Shown one piece after another: positions 1 to 4,967 of a stretch of DNA of 7,207 nt. The stretch's first letter is position 1. The number at the start of each line of letters is the position of its first letter. A model generated the notes under the pieces. It saw only the letters and a program-made list of their open reading frames with translations, did no database searches and was not told the DNA's origin. The stretch is from Eutrophocola sp964629325 (GTDB lineage Bacteria > Pseudomonadota > Gammaproteobacteria > Pseudomonadales > Pseudohongiellaceae). The position numbers were made by a program, and so were the translations under genes. The DNA lies in contig CAZVSC010000084.1 of assembly GCA_964629325.1 (NCBI GenBank), forward strand, positions 1 through 7,207, read 5' to 3'.

Positions 1-1
1 A

Positions 2-76
2 GCGACCAAGCGCATCCAGAACGGGCAGCGGCTGAGGGTTGATGGGGATCGGGGAGTTGTAACCATACTCGAATAA
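2..76 (+). CDS. C-terminal end of a PEP-utilising (phosphohistidine swivelling domain) protein, partial
   Basis: Frame 2 is open from the window edge to the TAA at 74-76 and gives 24 residues, starting ATKRIQNGQRLRVDGDRG and ending VVTILE. This matches the end of the mobile PEP-utilisers domain of PEP synthase-type enzymes, where an 'AT..I.dG..v.vdg..G.v' stretch closes the domain that carries the phosphorylated histidine. The histidine itself lies outside the window. Because the protein stops right after this domain, the parent gene would carry the mobile domain at its C-terminus, as in rifampin phosphotransferase. The following gene supplies the missing ATP-binding domain, so the two probably form one split dikinase. 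Recognition rests on a short stretch; the frame and stop are certain, the family is likely. Confidence 0.72.
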   Translation, partial: ATKRIQNGQRLRVDGDRGVVTILE

Positions 77-80
77 GAAC

Positions 81-113
81 CGATAAAGGGATGAAACGAT
101 AAAGGGATAAAAC
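81..113 (+). repeat. 16-bp direct tandem duplication in the intergenic gap
   Basis: Two adjacent copies of a 16-base unit lie at 81-96 (CGATAAAGGGATGAAA) and 97-112 (CGATAAAGGGATAAAA). They differ at one base, and the first base of a third copy follows at 113. The repeat is AT-rich and sits in the 61-base gap between the upstream stop and the ATG at 138. It could be a binding site for a regulator, a replication slip, or a spacer affecting translation of the next gene. Nothing in the sequence decides between these. Confidence 0.85.
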
Positions 114-137
114 AAATACCTTGAATAGCAGTTAGCA

Positions 138-1181
138 ATGAATTCCGATAAAAACATTCTCTGGTTCAAAGACATCAGCCTTTCTGACCGCCTGCGTGTC
201 GGCGGCAAGGGCGGCAGTCTCGGTGAACTCACACGTGCCCGCATCCCGGTGCCTGACGGTTTCGTGATCACCACCAATGCATTCCAGGCATTCCTGGATT
301 TGCTCGACGCCGAACACGGTATTCGCGGCAGGATCGCCGCCCTTGATCCCGCGGACATGCCCACCCTGAATTCCGTCACGGCCGGCATGCGTTCCCTGGT
401 GGAGCAGTCTCCCCTGCCGGATGGCCTGGTCGCGGAAATCAGATCTGCCTGCACGACACTGGGCCATGACATGCCGGTAGCGGTGCGTTCGAGCGCCACC
501 AGCGAGGACAGTGAAGAAGCCAGTTTCGCCGGGCTTCAGGACACCTACCTGTGGCAGAAGGGTGAAGCGCAGGTGCTCGACTCCGTACGCAAATGCTGGG
601 CGAGCCTGTACAACCCGGAATCAGTCGCATACAGGCTGCGCCTGGGCCTGCCGGAGGCACAGCTCGCCATGGCGGTGGTGGTACAGACCATGGCCAATTC
701 GCGCTGCTCCGGCGTCATGTTCACACGCAGCCCGACCACCGGCGACCGCTCCGTCATTACCATCGAGGGCAGCTGGGGACTGGGCTCCAGCATCGTGAGC
801 GGTGAAGTAACGCCGGACAAATTCGTGGTGAACAAGGTCACCGGTGAAATCTGCGGCCGCGATATCGCCAGCAAGCACATTGCCCACCTGCCTGACGAGC
901 ACGGCGGCATAATGGAAATGCCGGTCGCCGCAGACCAGCAGGATGTGACCTGCCTGTCGGACCAGGACATCCGTGAGCTGGCCGGCATCGCACGCCGGGT
1001 GGAAAAACATTACGGCATTCCGCAGGACATCGAATGGGCCATCGACCAGGAAGGCAGCATTCTCCTTCTGCAAAGCCGGCCTGAAACTGTCTGGGCGGCT
1101 AAGGACAAGACCCCGGTGGCCAAGCCCACCGAAAAAGCCTTCGGGCATATCTTCAACGTGCTTGGGGGGCAGCGAAAATGA
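138..1181 (+). CDS. PEP synthase / pyruvate phosphate dikinase-type ATP-binding subunit (PpsB-like)
   Basis: This 347-residue cytoplasmic protein is a free-standing copy of the N-terminal ATP-grasp-like domain of PEP synthase, pyruvate phosphate dikinase and rifampin phosphotransferase. In that family ATP donates its beta-phosphate to a histidine on the mobile domain, releasing AMP and Pi. Visible motifs: VGGKGGSLGE (21-30, with the nucleotide-contacting Lys24), IPVPDGF (36-42), VRSSATSED (116-124, Arg117), ASFAGLQDT (128-136), SGVMFT (191-196), GLGSSIVSGEVTPD (214-227), QDIEWA (296-301) and LLQSRPET (310-317). Full-length PEP synthase is near 790 residues; here the mobile and substrate domains are absent, and the preceding gene ends in the mobile domain. 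Phenylphosphate synthase has a comparable separate ATP-binding subunit of about 40 kDa. The ATG follows an in-frame TAG at 126-128 and has no clear Shine-Dalgarno. The stop overlaps the next gene by 4 bases. The substrate phosphorylated is unknown. Confidence 0.88.
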   Translation: MNSDKNILWFKDISLSDRLRVGGKGGSLGELTRARIPVPDGFVITTNAFQAFLDLLDAEHGIRGRIAALDPADMPTLNSVTAGMRSLVEQSPLPDGLVAEIRSACTTLGHDMPVAVRSSATSEDSEEASFAGLQDTYLWQKGEAQVLDSVRKCWASLYNPESVAYRLRLGLPEAQLAMAVVVQTMANSRCSGVMFTRSPTTGDRSVITIEGSWGLGSSIVSGEVTPDKFVVNKVTGEICGRDIASKHIAHLPDEHGGIMEMPVAADQQDVTCLSDQDIRELAGIARRVEKHYGIPQDIEWAIDQEGSILLLQSRPETVWAAKDKTPVAKPTEKAFGHIFNVLGGQRK

Positions 1182-1645
1182 GCCTTTCCCACCAGGACGT
1201 GCAGGACATCCTGAGGATTCTCGAGGATACACAGTACAACGAACTGACACTCGAAACCGATAATTTCACCCTTACTCTGAAAAGGGGTGAAGGCGGGTGG
1301 ACGCAGGAAACCAAAACAGTCCCAAGTCCCAGGTCCCAAGTCGCAAGTGTTGCTTCGACAGAAACAAAAGCTGCAATTGAGGAACCTGCTCCGAGTGAAG
1401 AAGGGTTGCTGGATATTCGCGCGCCAATGGTCGGTACGTTTTATCGTTCGCCCAAACCCGGCGCCGACCCGTTCGTCGACACAGGTGCGAAAGTCAGCGA
1501 GAACAGCGTCATCGGCATCATCGAGGTGATGAAGCTCATGAATTCGATTCCGGCCGGAACCAGCGGCGAGATCGTCGAGATCCATGTTGCCGACGCGCAG
1601 TTTGTCGAAAAAGGCCAGTTGCTGATGCGGGCCAGGCCGCACTGA
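1178..1645 (+). CDS. accB: Biotin carboxyl carrier protein (AccB type)
   Basis: This 155-residue protein carries biotin on a lysine and shuttles carboxybiotin between the carboxylase and carboxyltransferase encoded next to it. The N-terminal 37 residues resemble the AccB N-terminal region. A Pro/Ser/Ala/Glu-rich linker spans roughly residues 40-76. The C-terminal biotinyl domain covers about 79-153, with APMVGTFYR (82-90), the AccB-type 'thumb' insert PGADPFVDTG (94-103) and biotinylation motif EVMKLMN (116-122), Lys119 being the modified residue. The usual motif is E-A-M-K-M/L; the valine is a mild change. The ATG lies in an ATGA overlap with the previous stop, behind a GGGGGG stretch at 1165-1170. 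The linker DNA contains a 7-bp tandem repeat. The symbol reflects family only: the partner carboxyltransferase is OadA-like, not AccAD, so the protein may not serve fatty-acid synthesis. Confidence 0.93.
   Translation: MSLSHQDVQDILRILEDTQYNELTLETDNFTLTLKRGEGGWTQETKTVPSPRSQVASVASTETKAAIEEPAPSEEGLLDIRAPMVGTFYRSPKPGADPFVDTGAKVSENSVIGIIEVMKLMNSIPAGTSGEIVEIHVADAQFVEKGQLLMRARPH
1320..1347 (+). repeat. Four tandem 7-bp units in the carrier-protein linker
   Basis: The units are TCCCAAG (1320-1326), TCCCAGG (1327-1333), TCCCAAG (1334-1340) and TCGCAAG (1341-1347). Seven is not a multiple of three, so successive copies are read in different frames and encode a non-repetitive Pro/Ser/Arg/Gln/Val stretch (about residues 48-57). 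The array sits in the flexible linker, where length and sequence are little constrained. It resembles the short heptanucleotide repeats found scattered in some bacterial genomes. Confidence 0.9.
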
Positions 1646-1649
1646 ATTG

Positions 1650-3020
1650 ATGACCATCCATCGACTGCTGATCGCCAATCGAGGCGAAATCGCCGCCCGC
1701 ATCATCCGCACCTGTGAAGCGCTGGGCATCGAAACCGTGCTGGCAGCCTCCGAAGCAGATCTCGACAGCATACCGGCACGCCTGGCGACAACCGTCATCT
1801 GCATTGGCCCGCCCCCCTCGCCGCGCAGCTACCTTTCTGTGGATGCCGTCATCCAGGCAGCCATCCAGACCCGGGCTGACGCCATACACCCCGGCTATGG
1901 ATTCCTGTCCGAAAACGCCGCCCTGGCCAGCGCCTGCGAGAAAAACCAGATCATCTTCATCGGGCCCACCATCGGGCAACTGCAGGCCATCGGCGACAAG
2001 CTCAAGGCCCGGGACAATGCCGTGGCGGCAAAGCTTCCGGTAGTGCCGGGCGGTCCGGTAGAGTCCGTTGCCGAAGCGCAGGCCCAGGCAAAAGCCATTG
2101 GTTATCCCGTGCTGATCAAGGCGGTCAGCGGCGGCGGCGGCCGCGGCATGAAAATCGTGGAAAGCGATACAGCACTCGCCCAGGCCATGACGCTGGCACA
2201 GGCTGAAGCCGAAAATGCTTTTGGCGACAGCCGCGTCTATCTGGAATGCTACGTAGCCTCCGGGCGGCATGTGGAAGTCCAGGTGCTCGGCGACGGCAAA
2301 GATGTCATACACCTCGGCACCCGCGATTGCTCCATCCAGCGGCGATACCAGAAACTGGTGGAAGAAGCACCTGCTCCCGCGCTTTCTCCCGGACTGAGAA
2401 GTGCCATGGAAGCCGCTGCCGTGACTTTCGGCAAGCACCTGGCTTACCGTGGCGCCGGTACGGTCGAATTCCTGGTCGACGCTGCCCGCGGCAGTTTCTA
2501 TTTCCTGGAAATGAATGCCCGCATCCAGGTTGAGCACCCCGTGACCGAAGCCATTACCGGCATCGACCTGGTGGCACAACAGATTCGTGTTGCCGAAGGC
2601 CGGCCACTGGGGCTGAGCCAGGACGATATCCGTTTTCATGGCCATGCCATCGAATGCCGCCTCAATGCCGAGGATTGCGCCAACGATTTCCAGCCCAGCC
2701 CGGGCATGGTGACGCGGGCAGTCTTTCCCGCCGGGGCAGGCATTCGCATGGACAGTCATATCGAAACCGGCATAACCATCCCGCCCTTCTACGATTCCCT
2801 GCTTGGCAAACTGATCGTGTGGGGGAAGGACAGGCGCGAAGCAGTGGAACGCCTGCAACACGCCTTGTCGCATTGCCGGATCAACGGGGTAGCCAGCAAT
2901 ATCGTATTGCATCGACACATCCTCGATGACCCGGCGTTTCAAACGGGTGGCGTGGACACGCGTTTTTTACCCGAACGGCTGACTGCTGGCGGCTGGAACC
3001 TGGAGGCCGCCGATGCCTGA
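1650..3020 (+). CDS. accC: Biotin carboxylase subunit (AccC/PycA type)
   Basis: This 456-residue ATP-grasp enzyme uses ATP and bicarbonate to carboxylate the biotin of the carrier protein encoded just upstream. Visible landmarks: LIANRGEIAARI (7-18), HPGYGFLSENA (80-90), VLIKA with ATP-binding Lys157, glycine loop GGGGRGM (161-167), RHVEVQVLGD (206-215), RDCSIQRRYQKLVEEAPAP (225-243), EMNARIQVEHPVTE (287-300; metal-binding Glu287, catalytic Arg291, Gln293 and Glu295) and ECRLNAED with Arg337. All catalytic residues seem intact, and length is typical of AccC (about 450). I chose ATG at 1650; a TTG directly before it at 1647 would add one residue. The start is 4 bases after the carrier-protein stop, and the end overlaps the carboxyltransferase by 8 bases, implying translational coupling. 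The symbol is a family label: it could equally be a PycA/CfiB-like subunit. Confidence 0.94.
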   Translation: MTIHRLLIANRGEIAARIIRTCEALGIETVLAASEADLDSIPARLATTVICIGPPPSPRSYLSVDAVIQAAIQTRADAIHPGYGFLSENAALASACEKNQIIFIGPTIGQLQAIGDKLKARDNAVAAKLPVVPGGPVESVAEAQAQAKAIGYPVLIKAVSGGGGRGMKIVESDTALAQAMTLAQAEAENAFGDSRVYLECYVASGRHVEVQVLGDGKDVIHLGTRDCSIQRRYQKLVEEAPAPALSPGLRSAMEAAAVTFGKHLAYRGAGTVEFLVDAARGSFYFLEMNARIQVEHPVTEAITGIDLVAQQIRVAEGRPLGLSQDDIRFHGHAIECRLNAEDCANDFQPSPGMVTRAVFPAGAGIRMDSHIETGITIPPFYDSLLGKLIVWGKDRREAVERLQHALSHCRINGVASNIVLHRHILDDPAFQTGGVDTRFLPERLTAGGWNLEAADA

Positions 3021-4482
3021 ACTGAAACTCGTCGATGTCAGCATCCGTGACGGCAACCAGAGCCTGTGGAGCATGACCGGTCTCGGCACAAACCAGATCA
3101 TGCAGGTGGCGCCGATCATGGAGCGGGTCGGCTTTCGCGCCATCGACTTCACGTCGAGTACGCACATGTCCATGGCAATCCGCTCGCACAGCGACGATCC
3201 CTGGGAGCGCATCCGCCTGATGAGCCGCGCCCTGCCCGGCGTGCCGCTGCAGTTCATATCCACCGGGTTCCGCTTCATCTCCTGGGAAACCGCCGATCAC
3301 GATTTCATGCGCCTGGCCTACCGCACGCTGATGAAAAACGGCATCGGCCGCTTCGTCCTGCTCGATCCCATGCACGATATGGACGCCCTCATGCAGGTGG
3401 CGCGCATCGTAAAAGAGGAAGGCGACGCGGAAAACATGGCCGCGCTCACCTATACGCTGAGCGACGTGCATGACGATGCCTTTTACGCCAACTGCGCCCG
3501 ACAGATAGCCGCCTCGGGCGATTTCGACCTGCTTTACATCAAGGACCCTTCCGGGCTGCTGACGCCGGAACGGGCGCGCACGCTCATTCCCGCGGTGAAA
3601 AAGGAGATTGGCAACCTGCCGCTTGAACTGCACTCTCACTGCACCATCGGACTGTCCCAGTTCAATTACATGGTCGGTGCCGAACTCGGCATATCCGCAC
3701 TGCATGTGGCGGTAGGCCCGTTGGCGCACGGTTCCTCCCTGCCCTGCGCCTCCCAGACCATTGCCAACCTGAAGACGCACGGGTATGACGTGGATGTGGA
3801 TGAAAACGCCCTCAAGGAAATGGAGAATTTCTATTTCGCCCTCGCCCGCGCGGAAGGCTTGCCATCCGGCAAACCCCAGGCCTACGATGCCTCCTACCTG
3901 CGCCACCAGATCGCCGGGGGCGTGCTGACCACCACGCGTCGGCAGTTGGCCGAACTGAAACTGGAACACAAGTTCGAAGAAGTGATGGCGGAAGTGGAGC
4001 GCGTGCGCACCGAACTGGGCTCCCCCATCATGGTCACGCCCTTTCCCCAGATCGTGACCACCCAGGCCATGTTCAACGTCATGGGTGATGAGCGCTATGC
4101 CCAGATCCCGGACCAGGCCATCCGCTATGTGCTCGGCCGCTTCGGCCGGCCGACGGCGCCGGTGGATGCCAACGTGCTCGACCGCATCATGTCGCTGCCG
4201 CGCACGCAGGAGATAGAGCAGGAGCCGATCATGATGACGCTGAAGGAGCGGCGCGGCCGCTTCCCGAAATCGATGAGTGACGAGGAATTCCTGCTGCGCG
4301 CCGTGATGCCGCCCGACCTGATCGACGGCATGCGGTCACGTGCACCCCACCAGTTGCATTACAATCCTGAAGTGGCGTCGGTAATCAAACTGCTGAAAGG
4401 CATGAAGGCAAAGTCATCCCCGGCGTATTTTGACGTCAGCCAGCCGGGTTTCAGGCTGTCATTGTCAGGCAAAACACCCTGA
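3013..4482 (+). CDS. Biotin-dependent carboxyltransferase subunit, OadA/PycB-like, unknown substrate
   Basis: This 489-residue protein has the HMGL-like TIM barrel (about 5-270) and conserved carboxylase domain (about 290-460) of oxaloacetate decarboxylase alpha, pyruvate carboxylase and transcarboxylase 5S. It would move CO2 from carboxybiotin to an acceptor. Conserved: IRDGNQSLW (11-19; metal ligand Asp13, Gln16), YIKDPSG (175-181; the lysine carbamylated in relatives is Lys177), metal ligands His207 and His209 in HSH, and the C-terminal VTPFPQIVTTQAMFNVM (341-357). Unusual: the DAHQ of relatives reads DGNQ, and the LLRGQN-type segment, whose Arg binds pyruvate's carboxylate, aligns with FISTGF (81-86) and lacks it. 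There is no fused biotinyl domain, consistent with the separate carrier upstream. A TGGAGG at 3001-3006 supports ATG 3013, inside the preceding gene. Pyruvate carboxylation is possible but disfavoured by these changes. Confidence 0.88.
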   Translation: MPELKLVDVSIRDGNQSLWSMTGLGTNQIMQVAPIMERVGFRAIDFTSSTHMSMAIRSHSDDPWERIRLMSRALPGVPLQFISTGFRFISWETADHDFMRLAYRTLMKNGIGRFVLLDPMHDMDALMQVARIVKEEGDAENMAALTYTLSDVHDDAFYANCARQIAASGDFDLLYIKDPSGLLTPERARTLIPAVKKEIGNLPLELHSHCTIGLSQFNYMVGAELGISALHVAVGPLAHGSSLPCASQTIANLKTHGYDVDVDENALKEMENFYFALARAEGLPSGKPQAYDASYLRHQIAGGVLTTTRRQLAELKLEHKFEEVMAEVERVRTELGSPIMVTPFPQIVTTQAMFNVMGDERYAQIPDQAIRYVLGRFGRPTAPVDANVLDRIMSLPRTQEIEQEPIMMTLKERRGRFPKSMSDEEFLLRAVMPPDLIDGMRSRAPHQLHYNPEVASVIKLLKGMKAKSSPAYFDVSQPGFRLSLSGKTP

Positions 4483-4501
4483 GAACGACCCACTGACCAG
4501 A

Positions 4502-4507
4502 AAGGAG
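4502..4507 (+). promoter_or_regulatory. Strong Shine-Dalgarno for the exported SnoaL-like protein
   Basis: AAGGAG lies 7 bases before the ATG at 4515, the best ribosome binding site in the window. It fixes the start and suggests efficient translation independent of coupling to the carboxyltransferase, whose stop is at 4480-4482. Confidence 0.75.
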
Positions 4508-4514
4508 AACTCTC

Positions 4515-4958
4515 ATGAAACGGACGCTGGCGACATTATTCATTTCCCTCGTACTATCCGCTCCCGCCTACACCCAGGACGGTGCCGATGAAGCGGCGGC
4601 CGTCTTCGAACGCTTCCTGGTAGCCATGACCAATGCCGACATCGACACCGTCACGAGCCTTTTCGCCGAAGACGCCCTGTTCTGGGGAACCGGTTCGCAG
4701 TCACTGGTCACCACGCCGGCCGGCGTGCTTGCCTACTTCACGCCCGTGGGCCGCAACGAGCCCGGCGCCACCCTCGCCCGCGCGCGTAATTACGAAACCC
4801 GCGTGTTGTCAGACAACCTGGTGATGATTTCCGGGATGTGGGAAGTGGTGCCCCGGGGGCAGGATAGCGGCACACCCTTGCGGGTGAGCATGCTGCTGGA
4901 AAATCGTGATGACCAGTGGCTGGTCATCCAGTTCCATAACTCGCGGGTGCCCGAATAA
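4515..4958 (+). CDS. Exported SnoaL/NTF2-like fold protein (DUF4440/SgcJ type)
   Basis: This 147-residue protein begins with a signal peptide: basic MKR, a hydrophobic core at about 5-15, and likely cleavage after Ala18 (APA) or Thr20. The mature part, about 127 residues, fits the small cone-shaped NTF2-like/SnoaL fold: an N-terminal helix with DEAAAVFERFLVAM, an 'NADIDTVTSLFAEDALFWG' segment typical of these folds, then strands ending in DQWLVIQFHNSRVPE, which resembles the closing strand of SgcJ/EcaC and CaMKII-association-type members. Such proteins bind small ligands or act as simple enzymes, and the exact role cannot be read. The gene lies 32 bases after the carboxyltransferase, so co-transcription is plausible. 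Being exported, it is unlikely to be a subunit of the cytoplasmic carboxylase. It converges on the membrane protein gene with only 9 bases between stops. Confidence 0.82.
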   Translation: MKRTLATLFISLVLSAPAYTQDGADEAAAVFERFLVAMTNADIDTVTSLFAEDALFWGTGSQSLVTTPAGVLAYFTPVGRNEPGATLARARNYETRVLSDNLVMISGMWEVVPRGQDSGTPLRVSMLLENRDDQWLVIQFHNSRVPE

Positions 4959-4967
4959 ATACTACGG

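Noticed and set aside
91..102. Mini-ORF ATG AAA CGA TAA within the 16-bp repeat
   Set aside because: Only three codons, no clear ribosome site, and it arises from the repeat sequence itself; the second copy has ATA instead of ATG.
621..1250. Long minus-strand open frames opposite the dikinase subunit, and others at 1010-1804, 1536-2942 and 2881-3969
   Set aside because: They lie antisense to genes with clear family motifs, have no recognisable motifs or plausible start context, and are the usual shadows of GC-rich codon use.
3013..4482. Reading the carboxyltransferase as 2-isopropylmalate or homocitrate synthase (same HMGL-like barrel)
   Set aside because: The Lys177 context (IKDPSG), the OadA-type C-terminal domain and the adjacent biotin carboxylase and carrier genes fit a biotin-dependent carboxyltransferase instead.
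4944..4953. Palindrome CGGGTGCCCG near the end of the exported protein gene as a terminator
   Set aside because: The stem is only 4 bp with a 2-base loop, too tight for a stable hairpin, and it is followed by no T-run.
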